In this document: piece by piece, positions 1 to 8,964 of the stretch
How the letters are laid out: every line of letters starts with the position of its first letter
How positions within the stretch are numbered: position 1 is the stretch's first letter
Origin: Cudoniella acicularis
Lineage: Eukaryota; Ascomycota; Leotiomycetes; Helotiales; Helotiaceae
DNA: 13,496 nucleotides
NCBI GenBank assembly: GCA_013054445.1
Contig: JAAMPI010001515.1
Span: 1-13,496, forward strand
Reading direction: 5' to 3'
Made by a program: the position numbers and the translations under genes
The notes under the pieces: model-generated
The model's input: the letters and a program-made list of their open reading frames with translations, nothing else
Database searches by the model: none
Told to the model about the DNA's origin: nothing

Positions 1-703
1 CGTCATCACTGAAATGAAGAAACCAAAAGACTTTAAAAGGTCTGCTATCATTGTTACCATTCTCGTGGGCGCCATCTACCTGTCTTTCTCGATGGTCATC
101 TATTGATGGTGCGGACAATGGATTGCAAGTCCCTCTTTAGGCAGTGCCGGTCCTCTACTCAAGAAGAACGGATACGGGCTTGCGTTACCTTCTCTGATTG
201 TCAGTGCCGAGATCTTCAACCACACTTCAGCAAAATACGTCTTCGTCCGCATGCTTCGGAACACCAAGCATTTACAATCGAACAGCATGACCCATTGGTC
301 GACCTGGATTGGTTGCAATGTCGCGATTGACGTGCTGTCCTTCATTATCGCCGAGGCGATTCCAGTTTTCAACTACATTCTGTCCTTGGAAGCTGCTCTT
401 TTCTTTGCACCAATGAGCTTGCTGTTCCCAGCTTTTTTTTTTGGATGTCGGATAACAAACATTGTCTTTCCGGGACTGTTTCGCAAAAGTTAGCTTACGC
501 TGGGCATGTGTTACTTGCTTGTATTGCAATGTTCATGACAGTTGGCGGAACGTAAGGCTTTCCATTCTCCACACTGAGATGTCTAGCAACTAACATTGAA
601 TAGTTACGGAACTGTTGTCTAGATCCATGAGTCCTACGCATCCGGTGGTCTTGGCTCGGTTTTCAGCCGCGCGGATAACTCAAATACAGTTGGTGTATTG
701 TGA
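1..703 (+). pseudogene. Amino acid permease (Aa_trans / Mtr-like), 3' part, decayed
   Basis: The forward translation in the frame of base 2 reads as the C-terminal half of a fungal neutral amino acid transporter of the Aa_trans family. Family-like stretches are a TM segment ending before a WCGQ motif, 'GSAGPLLKKNGYGLALP', 'SAKYVFVRMLRNTKHLQSN', 'IIAEAIPVFNYI' and, after the frameshift, 'QKLAYAGHVLL' and 'MTVGGT'. Three lesions break it: a TGA at 104-106, a frameshift in the T10 run at 433-442 (the next stretch, from 'WMSDNKH', is one frame away), and a TAG at 620-622 where relatives have a glutamine after 'GTYGxVV'. A 52-nt intron at 552-603 (GTAAGG donor, CTAAC branch, TAG acceptor) still fits the protein frame, and the old tail ends in 'ADNSN' with TGA at 701-703. 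The intact gene would have carried amino acids across a membrane. The 5' part lies outside the window. Lesions are seen directly; the family call rests on recalled motifs. Confidence 0.85.
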
Positions 704-1549
704 GCTGCCATCACGGACCTGGCGATTTCGACAGCGGCGAAGTAGGTATGGACACGATCTGGCCTGAGTGGGGATCTGCATGGCATTAGGATGGTCTTGA
801 TGCTCTTACTAGACTTAATCAATTAAACAATAATTACCACTTCAATCTCTCGTGGGGTCTTTTATACATCAACCTTTACTCGGTCGAGGAGTTTGTAGTA
901 CTTAGGTAAAGAGGTAAGGAACTTCTGTTCACGTTTCGATACTCGTAGAATCAAGCAAAGGTAGGTGATTTAACCAATCTTGAATGTGCGCAGCGTGGTG
1001 CTAGCTCAGGTTCCAGCATTCGAGGCCGGCCTATTTAGCATAGTGAATGAAGTCGGGATTAAGAAAAGATATTCTCACGGCATCGTGACCATCTCAGATG
1101 CGTCCTTCGATTCTAGTTTGGTGATGTCGTCGTGCTGCTAGAGCCACTCCAAAATTTACCCGAAATGCCCTACGTGCGGGCAAAAGGGCGTCAACAGCTT
1201 GAATTTCACGACTGCACAACGCTGATAAAACTTCTTGACCCCGACCTGGACTCCAATACTTTTCCAAGCCGTCGTCCTAGCTATTGGATACTGCAAGCAT
1301 TCGTAATTTGTCTCAACTTCTGGAAAAGTCCCACGAGGCGCAATTGGGCCGCAGGAAGCAGAGAAGTAAGCGCGACAGCGAAGTGTCTACCTCTACGCAT
1401 CGGACGCTTTTGTTGCGCAGCTTAGCTATAGCCAAATCTGTCCCGTGAAAAAGGTAGGTCGGCCTTTTATCAACCCTGTGCCGGCATCCATATTTGTGCC
1501 AGCGGTCTATTTCTTGCTCGAGTACAATCAAAGCCCCTCGTAGGAGAAG
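704..1549. other. Intergenic stretch, no assignable gene
   Basis: No start-to-stop gene is convincing here. An open stretch from just after the TAA at 971-973 to the TAG at 1139-1141 (about 55 codons) has protein-like composition ('VPAFEAGLFSIVNEVG', 'SHGIVTISDASF') but no ATG near its start and a broken continuation. The following 1142-1430 is open in more than one frame without a recognisable family. The last 100 bases or so probably hold the promoter and leader of the Nudix gene at 1550. Confidence 0.5.
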
Positions 1550-2550
1550 ATGGCGAATTCCGGATCCTCGAAACCCTTCCTGGAGTTGATAAATATTGTG
1601 GACAAGTATATCCTACCCTCTGCTGGAATATGCTTCATTGCTGACATCTTTACCGCAGCGTACCTGATGATTTCGACTTTTCTAAGCTTTATCGACTGCT
1701 CCTACCCCAAGACCCTCGCCCGCATGGCTTCATGCTCCCCTCTATCGTTTCGCAGATGCCATGGTCCTCCGATTTCGTCATCGACCACGACTTGCGAACG
1801 GTAGCATTGCTGGATAGTTCCAATGGAGCAAATACTGGGAAGACATGCTGTGCTGCTTTTCAGAAAGTTATCGATGCCGCAATTACTGCCAATACCTTCT
1901 CTATCCTCCACGGAGAGCACAGTGAAATGTACAAAGTCGTTGGCGCAAAGCAGTTCACATGTCTCGAACGCTTTGCAGCGCCACTTTTTGGAATCGGATC
2001 CCTCGGTGCTCATATGACTGCCTATGTTCGCACTCCTTCTGGTCTTAAGATATGGGTTGCTCGACGAAGTGCACATTTGTTCACATACCCGGGTATGCTC
2101 GATACCACGGTGGCTGGGGGCGTCAAGGCAGATCACTCGCCATTCGACTGCATTCTGGCTGAAGCAGATGAAGAAGCATCCATACCCGTTGAATATGTTC
2201 AGGAGAAAGCTCATGCCGTTGGTATCGTGTCTTACGTTACCGAGAATAGGAAAACCGGTTTAATTAGCCCGACTGTGCTCTACAACTTTGACATAGAGCT
2301 GCCTGAGACTATTGTTCCTCAACCTAAAGATGACGAAGTTGAGGGATTCTATCTCTGGAGTGTCGAAGAAGTTCAGCAAGCCATGTTGCGGAAAGAGTTC
2401 AAACCAAACTGCAACCTAGTCATGATCGATTTCTTTATTCGGCATGGCATCATGATCCAAGAGAATCAAGATGATTATATTGAGATTGTGAACCGGTTGA
2501 CCAGAAGGTTACCCATACCAACAACACCAAACAAACATCGGTCATATTAG
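1550..2550 (+). CDS. Nudix hydrolase with DUF4743-type N-terminus (thiamine pyrophosphokinase-related)
   Basis: Two exons, 1550-1605 and 1659-2550, joined across a 53-nt intron (GTATAT donor, GCTGAC branch, CCGCAG acceptor), give 315 aa, about the usual length. The splice is required: it links 'FLELINIVD' to 'FSKLYRLLLPQDPRPHGFM', both typical of the family N-terminus. The ATG has A at -3 and G at +4. Family landmarks follow: 'LPSIVSQMPW' near residue 50, 'GAHMTAYVRTPSGLKIW', 'RRSAHLFTYPGMLDTTVAGG', the Nudix box at about 172-194, and 'KPNCNLVMIDFFIRHG' near the C-terminus. Such proteins hydrolyse nucleoside-diphosphate-linked compounds; plant and yeast relatives act on damaged thiamine diphosphate, so a metabolite-repair role is plausible but inferred. 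The Nudix box departs from GX5EX7REUXEE: the first Glu is His178 and the Arg is Ala186, while Glu187, Glu190 and Glu191 remain. Probably cytosolic; no signal peptide or TM segment. It stands alone between decayed or unknown loci. Confidence 0.9.
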
Positions 2551-3040
2551 ATATCCCAGCCCGCAAATGATGAGCTTCTCCATGTTTCACGCCTTCTCTC
2601 AAAAGTTTATAGCGAGACCTGCACCCTTCTGTAACGTTGTGGCTCTTGGTAGGCTAAATCCTATTTTCCACCATCCCCATCAAAGAAAATACGCGGCTTT
2701 CATCTATCCCCTCTTTTCTATGTATTAAGCAGGTGAAGAACAACATTTTCATATTGCTACTCGTTAATCTCCCGGGAGGCCCCCGACCATTGGTCATCCA
2801 AAACACCGCATAGTGGCGTGTGTGCAGATGAAGACCAAATTTTACCTTTTTCAGAGAGATACGAGGCTTCTCTATTCAATTGGGAAATTAGCCACAGCAG
2901 AATTCTCGCTACTGGCGAGGAGGTAGAGGTTATTATATAGTTGAAGCGATGTCCGCAGTCCACTAAAACCTCTCAGCAGTTACAATTACTGTTCTCTCGA
3001 ACATCTAGTAGCACTGCGCCCACCACAGCCCAAAACAACA
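2551..3040. other. Intergenic: 3' end of Nudix gene and promoter of secreted-protein gene
   Basis: No coding signal. A TATA-like ATTATATAG lies at about 2932-2940, roughly 100 bp upstream of the ATG at 3041, in a suitable position for a promoter element. The bases just before that ATG (CAAAACAACA) are A/C-rich, as in fungal leaders. Confidence 0.45.
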
Positions 3041-3996
3041 ATGGTAGCCCAAAAGTTTCTATCCAAGGCCTTGTTTCTGAGTCTGCTCATCCACAATTCC
3101 CAAGCATTAAAGAATGCCGACAAACAAGTCAGATCATACTACCCGGGGCAGAGTATGAACTTCCTCCCCACATTCATTAAGAGACCTAACAAAATCTCCA
3201 ATCTACAGCGAGTCTGACCATGGCTATAGTCCAATCTACAATCCAGAAGACTGGCCCAAAACTTTGAATGTAACTGACAACGCTTATATGGGCTGCTACG
3301 AGTTTCCCGACGGGACCTGGTGGACAAGTATGGAACTTAGGGGCGGGATTCGGCATGGCGATCCTCATGAAGTCTTCTGCTGGCAGAGTAGGGCTATCAA
3401 TGGTACGGATTACCTGAAATCGGTGGCCGGCTGCTATATCAATGAGGAGGATATCGCAGACTATAGCAGCGATCCTGCAGTCAAGGTCGGCTTCGAGGAT
3501 GTGTTGCCTTGGTGTGGACCGAGGAGGCCATACGAGGTATGGTCGATTCCTGATTCTCTCATTGTATATGATGTCTATTCGAACTCCCAATACGATATCC
3601 CGTGCTACACGGCGCCGAGAAAAAACGCGACGAAGCTCATGACAGCGGGTTTATCGCCGCATACATACTGTCAGGTGGAGGGTGAGGTCTTTACGAATTC
3701 GAGGTGAGTGTTCGCTCTGGGTGTTTGGGTGAGTCAAGTGACTAACTGGGAGCTACTACTATAGTCGATGGTACGAGAGTGCTCTGCGCGAGCGAGGGGA
3801 AAATTGCTACTTCCCCCAAGACTATTTCCCTTCCAGCACTAGTGAGATTAGTGAGTTCTACCCGCTCTCTAGGAATTGGGAAATCATCACCGTGAGACGG
3901 TAGCTTACTAGCCTTATAGAAATGATTGGAGCTGGGGGACCATGTTCTTACGGTGTCGATGATCCGGGATGGTGGGAAAGGGTTGCAGCTTCATGA
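3041..3996 (+). CDS. Putative secreted Cys-containing protein of unknown family (possible frameshift)
   Basis: The ATG at 3041 opens a signal-peptide-like N-terminus (basic start, hydrophobic 'ALFLSLLIH', likely cleavage after 'SQA'). The main body is open in another frame from 3159 to 3703, so exon 1 needs a one-base shift, most simply at the A4 run 3191-3194 ('IKRPNK' joining 'SPIYSESDHGY'). Two introns fit well: 3704-3764 (61 nt, GTGAGT, GACTAAC branch, TATAG) and 3851-3919 (69 nt, GTGAGT, TATAG). The last exon, 3920-3996, ends in TGA. The bridged product is about 274 aa with eight cysteines after the signal region ('GCYEF', 'FCWQ', 'GCYIN', 'WCGPRR', 'PCYTA', 'YCQVE', 'NCYFP', 'GPCSY') and three N-glycosylation sequons (NVT, NGT, NAT), consistent with a disulfide-bonded extracellular protein. 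I do not recognise the family and give no function. Whether the shift is a true mutation, an assembly error or unusual splicing is open. Confidence 0.6.
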
Positions 3997-4852
3997 TGCT
4001 GAGGGAGTAATGGCGAGAGATATGCGGAAGTTGGTCGATTATTTCGTATATTCATCTAGAAAAAAGCATTTAACAGTAATGCTGGTAGCTTGATCGCATT
4101 TGTTGAAAGATTAAGGCTACGTATTTTATCGTTCGTTTGGGTCAGGCAGGATTCAATGCTCCTAGGGTCGCTTTTTTGCTTCAACGGGTTTCTAGGCACG
4201 TTGTAAAGAGACGAGCCAAATTTCTTCTCTGACGAGCAGAAGCACCTGTAGACAAAACGGAGTAAGTGATTTGAAACTGTCTAGTGAGCTGCTTGTTGAC
4301 ACTTCTCAAGGTATACGAGCTGCTTCGGTGAGGTTGCACGTGACTCTCATTCGCAGAAGGAACATTTGAGGTGTTGGTAGGGCCTTTCTAGTGTCTCCTT
4401 GTCTCTCCAGCTTGGTCGTTTCGGAATGATCTCTTCATTCCTTTCTCGCGGGAGCAAACTTTTCTCAAGATTTTCGGAATCGTGCATGCTTCCGCTCTAT
4501 GAGGTGACACCCACCTAGGTACGGAGGTACAGGACCTTAAACTTGAGTAAGTTGTGTTACACTACCCTCACTCTACCCACAGAATAAATGGTGACACGAT
4601 CAAGGGGTGTAGCACGACTTAAAACTTGTACTTCCATAAAGGATCATATGATTACCCTCCACGGATCATCCAAAGGATCAAATAGCTCCTGTTCGCTAAC
4701 GCAATCGCGATTTTTCAATTACTCTTCGCTCATCGCTCACCCATAGCCTCGTCGGACTTTGGCAATGCATGGAGAATGAACTATACACATTTCCAAGGTG
4801 GAGCTCATGCAATAGGGTTCATCACGCCGGAAGTAGTCACTCTTACCCACCC
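3997..4852. other. Intergenic stretch between secreted-protein gene and RhoGAP pseudogene
   Basis: No gene is supported. It holds a CACGTG E-box at 4337-4342 and three GGATCA copies at 4641-4646, 4663-4668 and 4675-4680 (starts 22 and 12 bp apart), upstream of the next coding start. An in-frame ATG at 4769 could extend the RhoGAP locus by 28 codons, but the ATG at 4853 matches the usual beginning of the domain better. Confidence 0.4.
4641..4680 (+). repeat. Three GGATCA direct repeats upstream of RhoGAP locus
   Basis: GGATCA occurs at 4641-4646, 4663-4668 and 4675-4680, within 40 bp and about 170 bp before the ATG at 4853. Clustering in a likely promoter suggests binding sites, but no factor is assigned and chance is possible. 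Confidence 0.35.
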
Positions 4853-6240
4853 ATGGTGGATCCCCTAAGTGTCTTCATGGCGGTTGTCAGCCTGTTGGGA
4901 ACATGCTACAAGATCTCGACAACAATCGAGACTGTCGTCGGGAGAGATATTGCTTCGCCTGTATCTCCGCAACTTGACGTGGAATCTGGAAACATTCAAC
5001 GAAATACTATGGGTTTTGCGTTTGAAGGGGAGCTCGAGAGCTCTTGGGTATACAAAAGGTCCACCGCTAGAGGTGATAGTGGGACATTTTCTGTCATTAG
5101 TGCCGCGGGGAAATCTGCCTCCTGGTCGATGCTCTCAGGCCTAACTCTTGCCGCCTGCTTGACAGTAATTGCCGTACAAGCCTTGTCACTGTACGCTACC
5201 GATATCAGTAATAGCGAGAGCTATACGTTCGGTGACTTGGATGTCGATCAAACCAGCCTAGGTGCGTCCGCGAATGCAGTCATTGATAAGACCGCAAGAA
5301 AAAGAAACTGGCTACAGTTTTGAGGTAGTTCCAACAGGTTATCGACTGTGTTTGGGACAAAGCGGGTTACACATGATCCTGACCATCGGAGGGTATTTGG
5401 TGTGCCACTACATGAAAGCATAGTATATGTCAATTTCGCACTCAGCTCACTGCATGAGAATGGGAACAGTTATATCTATGGTCATGTGCCATTAATCATT
5501 GCGAAAATCGGAGTTTACATAAAAGAGAATGGTAAGCAATCCTCCAAAAGATATCCGCATAGAATGAATGGGCCAAACCAATTGACCTGTGTACAGGCGT
5601 GAATATGGGAAATGTCTTTGGGAAGAGCGGCTCTGCAACTCGAATTCAAGAAATCGAAACGATATTCGACAGTCCAGATCGGTACGGTAAGAGTATAGAC
5701 TGGACAGGTTATTCTGTTTACGACGCTGCGAGCTGCCTTCTATGCTACCTGGAACGTCTACCTGAACCGGTCATACCCTACGAGAATTATGATTCCTTTA
5801 TCAAATGCTTAAGGTTTCAAAACTCAAATTCGAAGCTCGATGCGGACTCTTAGCCCACAATCCATGCTTTCCAGAATGCTATTATGGAGATGCCACGGCT
5901 TCACCGCCACACCTTTCTCTATCTTTTGGATCTTTTACCGTTTGAATTGCACTTAGATGAAAATGACAGGGTGACTACGGACTGTGCAGAGCAAATTGCC
6001 GCAGCAGTCCAGCCTAACTTATTGTCAAAACCAGCGGAGCATATGACGACCAAAGATTATGCTCCAGCTACCGAGGCGCTTGTATTTATGATCTATCACC
6101 AAGCCCAAATTGTGCTTGAGATGCGCTGGGATGCTGCCTTAGATACCGATCCTCAGGGTGATTCATTTGAGCATGGATCAGTGGCGCGTGGCGGGATTAC
6201 GAATAGTCCCACAACTATAAAGGCAGCACAAGAGGTCTAG
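4853..6240 (+). pseudogene. RhoGAP-domain signalling protein with truncated fungal N-terminal domain, decayed
   Basis: One frame runs from ATG 4853 to 5531 with a single TGA at 5321-5323. A 65-nt intron (5532-5596, GTAAGC, TTGAC branch, TACAG) joins it to a second exon running to TAG 6238-6240, interrupted by an in-frame TAG at 5851-5853. The N-terminus 'VDPLSVFMAVVSLLG' is the start of a common fungal signalling N-terminal domain, cut after about 30 residues. A middle module follows ('FAFEGELESSWVYKR', 'WSMLSGLTLA', 'ALSLYATDISNSE'). The rest is a Sac7-like RhoGAP domain: 'VFGVPLHESI', 'IYGHVPLIIAKIGVYIKE', 'IFDSPDRYGKSIDWTGY', 'LERLPEPVIP', 'FLYLLDLL'. RhoGAPs normally switch off Rho GTPases by supplying an arginine finger in GIFRLSGS; here it reads NVFGKSGS, with Gly at codon 5620-5622. 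The usual LRRYL is LLCYL, and the conserved Asn before the QPxLL motif appears to be Gln. Stops and lost catalytic residues agree on a non-functional copy. Reading the two halves as one gene rests on the shared frame. Confidence 0.78.
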
Positions 6241-6637
6241 CAGGACTTTATTGATGCAAGCCAATGACTGCTGATCTGGGAGGGTAAAGCGATTGAAGAT
6301 TTGGCACAATAACAACGGCTTAGCTAATAGCTATTTTCCAACCTACTTTATGAAAGGAGAGTCTGGAACTCATAGTCCAATTCGCATATATCAAAGTGTT
6401 TTTACATATCCCCGGTAGACGTTGATATATGCCACCCCTTATATGTAATCAGGGACACTTCCAGAATCTGAAAAGGGGCGAGGTCACGTATTTATACTTC
6501 CAACAGGTGCTGTTGCAATGTGGAGCACACCTTAGCAGGATAAATTAAGGTATACGAAAGAATCTGCAGGATGATATAGAGCAAGAGGCTTAGCTTGTTC
6601 TTGAGTTATAAAATTCGCAAATTGCAAAGGCCCATTA

Positions 6638-6663
6638 TCACGTGAAAGTGGTGGTGTCACGTG
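6638..6663 (+). promoter_or_regulatory. Paired CACGTG E-box sites
   Basis: CACGTG is present at 6639-6644 (inside the palindrome TCACGTGA) and at 6658-6663, with starts 19 bp apart. CACGTG is the classic site for bHLH factors such as Cbf1-like proteins. Two close copies about 300 bp before a pyrimidine-rich tract suggest an active promoter, though no gene directly downstream is recognised. Confidence 0.4.
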
Positions 6664-8112
6664 TGCGCTCAAAGTCTGAACTTCCCACGCGTGCTTTTGC
6701 TTCTCGCTTTAAGTTCTTCAAGGAACCAGAAATCGATAAAAAGACATTGTATCACTAACACCTCCAAATCCCAAGTGCACTGCCGTTCAGTCCACAGTCC
6801 ACATCAGCGACATTTTCCTGCACTCCTGCAAGCTCACGAGTCCAGTCGTAAGTCGCGACGCCTCAGGATCTTAAAATACAATTTCACGCGTCACCAACTT
6901 GCTTTTTTTCTGCTTCAAGGGTCTGTTATTAAGGTACCCGCCCGCGTACTCGCATTTGCATTTGCATTGCCTCTGTTTTTTCTTCTTTTCTTGTTCCTTC
7001 CAAGCGTCCTTTCGGTTCTTTCCACGAGTTTGGTTTTGTGTCTCAATTCCACGAGCAACCGCAAGATTTGTTAAATCACCCTATTTCCCGAGGGTGTGCA
7101 CACATGCATTTTCTGGGACGCAGGATAAGTACGTCGCATAAGTTTGCGAATAAGCTGCTTGATTTGAAACCTGATGGGATGAGATGAGGTTGTACTACGC
7201 TACACAAGAAAATAAAAATCGGGATTCGTTTGAGCTGACAATGGATGGCCCCCAAGATCCCATCGGTATGGATTCGTATGCCGTCGTCATTCATGCCTTC
7301 TGCTTCCTGCTCAGTGGACAATAAACACATATGGCCCTCACTATCGCGATCGAAGCGACATCGATTCCGGCATGCTCTCGCACGCCTCGCAGAGTCGCAG
7401 CGCTTCTAAGTGTGATTGAGATCAATATTTATGCTCGTGATAGTATAGCAAAGCGCATTTGGCATGTTTTCCGTTGAGGGCGAGTAGGGAGATTTGATTC
7501 CTGTGTCGACACGAGGCAGCGGCAAGAGGCAAGCACCGTTTCACGTTTCTCAATTGTGGTGGGCACCCCGAGTTCGCCGGCATGAAGGTATTTTGTATCT
7601 TTTCTCGATGCGACGCTTCTCGGTGAATGGACAATTCAATCTGATGCCAAGCCTGTGAAAGATGCTGGTCTTCTTCAAGTGGTGCGTCGGCGTCTCGGAC
7701 CACCGCGACCCTTGGAGCGAGCACTGCAAGGGGGGGAGGGTATTTCTGCCGAATCATGGCGCTGCTGTTGCCGCCTTCTGCACGCAAGAGACCCAGGCCC
7801 CCGCATTGGGCAAATCCTGCCCGCTCATCACAACGTCCTGGTGCAGAAACGGGTGCTGATTCGACCATTTCGACGAGTCGAGATGGGTGAAGCTTGAAGG
7901 CTCGAGGCACGGGACAGTCCAAGTTTAGTGGTCTTCGCCTCGCGCAAAAGCTTTCCCATCCACGATGCAGCTGCCAATATTGCTGGGAAGAGCTCTCTTT
8001 GCGGCAACTGGCAAGACAGAAGTATATCTGGAGCATTAACGCGGTACCAGCGCAGGAAATCCGCGGAACTGCGACTCTACTGCAGCCCACTGCGTCTGTC
8101 TTGTCGTCCAAG

Positions 8113-8148
8113 AATCAGAAGCAGAATCAGGAGCAGAATCAGACTCAG
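8113..8148 (+). repeat. Three tandem 12-bp repeats (AATCAGRMKCAG type)
   Basis: Units AATCAGAAGCAG, AATCAGGAGCAG and AATCAGACTCAG follow each other at 8113-8124, 8125-8136 and 8137-8148, with two or three mismatches between units. This is a short imperfect minisatellite; a fourth, more degenerate half unit (GACCAGAAA) follows. It lies in non-coding sequence about 880 bp before the ferric reductase start. Confidence 0.75.
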
Positions 8149-8837
8149 GACCAGAAATAAGGCACACCTGCCTGCAAAGGAGCCCTCGACCGGCACTCAC
8201 GTCAGCGCCCTCCTGCTGGCCATCATCACACCTTGTGACTGACAGCCAGGCCCGCGATAACGGCAATTCAAGCGGCTCGATAAGACAAGCACTCCCTAAA
8301 TCCCGTTGGGGTCCAGGGCCAATATAGACTCGTCCGCTGCCGCCGAGCTTCCTCACTGAGCATCTTCTCGCCGTCCCGTGGGAACCAGGCTTCAAACAGC
8401 TCCATCGGTCAATCACAACGCAGGTTATGCTCTAGCTCATGCTCAGATCCCCTTTCGATCGAGGCAATAATTCCAGCGGTTGGGGTGACTGAGAGACCTG
8501 ACCTGCAGCACTTGGGATTTTCCACGTCGTACAACGGCAAAGCACTGTGCGATTCCCCACACACACTCCCCCCCGAACCGAGCCGATTCATTAACCTCCA
8601 CATCCACATCAACGTACATATTAAACCTCCCTCTCCGCCACTTTATCCGCGTGCATCCGTTTACCCCGTGTGTGTCTTGCTGCTCCTCTGTCTCGTTATC
8701 AACATTCGCTGTCAGCATTTGTTTTCATAATTGGGGAGTCTGGTATTCCTCAGATTGCGCCTAGATTTCATTGCATATATCAACAATCTTGGACATTATT
8801 CGCCAATTTTCGCCTCGATTACCCCGGCCGCGTTTCG

Positions 8838-8855
8838 ATGGGAAACTCGGCTTAA
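8838..8855 (+). promoter_or_regulatory. Upstream ORF 1 in ferric reductase leader (5 codons)
   Basis: An ATG at 8838 opens MGNSA and stops at TAA 8853-8855. It lies 171 bp before the main ATG at 9027, after a pyrimidine-rich tract (about 8620-8700) that may mark the transcription start. Its effect depends on the unknown mRNA start. Confidence 0.4.
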
Positions 8856-8964
8856 TCACTGCATAAGAGGAGCCAGGTCGTACATCGAGGGGCCGCCAGT
8901 TCTGTTTTCCTGCGGCAAGTTCGATAAGCTTCGCTGCGCTTGAACTGCTCGAGCACAGAGTTTT

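Larger units (their letters stand above)
6241..8700. other. Long gap without a supported protein gene
   Basis: No family-like protein is visible on either strand over about 2.4 kb. It holds two CACGTG sites near 6640-6660, a pyrimidine-rich stretch at about 6960-7040 of the kind that precedes fungal transcription starts, and a more GC-rich part from about 7350 to 8500. A 27-codon reading frame at 7241-7324 has a good start context (ACAATGG) but nothing recognisable. Open frames present (for example 7422-8111 on the minus strand) lack recognisable motifs. The layout would fit an unannotated non-coding transcript, a long leader or a large regulatory region, but none can be proved from sequence. 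Confidence 0.4.

Noticed and set aside
1550..1804. Nudix N-terminus apparently running through in one frame, suggesting a frameshifted gene
   Set aside because: A 53-nt intron at 1606-1658 with good donor, branch and acceptor restores the frame and yields the family-typical N-terminus.
3153..3208. Intron in the first exon of the secreted-protein gene
   Set aside because: Signals are good, but splicing leads from the signal-peptide frame to a stop at 3265-3267 rather than into the Cys-rich body. Left as an open alternative in the findings.
6661..7074. 137-codon forward frame, hydrophobic at its end
   Set aside because: It lies over promoter-like sequence and its hydrophobic tail (many F, L, S) comes from a pyrimidine-rich tract. 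Its first codon is not a normal ATG start.
7662..7859. 65-codon Cys-containing frame, possible small secreted protein
   Set aside because: Six Cys are present, but the hydrophobic start is too short for a signal peptide and other frames over the same bases are also open.
7422..8111. 229-codon open frame on the minus strand
   Set aside because: No motif, domain, signal peptide or family-like stretch is visible, and the region is GC-rich, where long chance frames are expected. Kept only as a possibility in the gap finding.
8270..8285. GATA-type iron regulator sites (GATAA/GATAAG) upstream of the ferric reductase
   Set aside because: Single GATAA/GATAAG matches near 8256, 8279 and 8921 lack the longer ATCWGATAA form described for fungal iron repressors, and such short motifs occur by chance.
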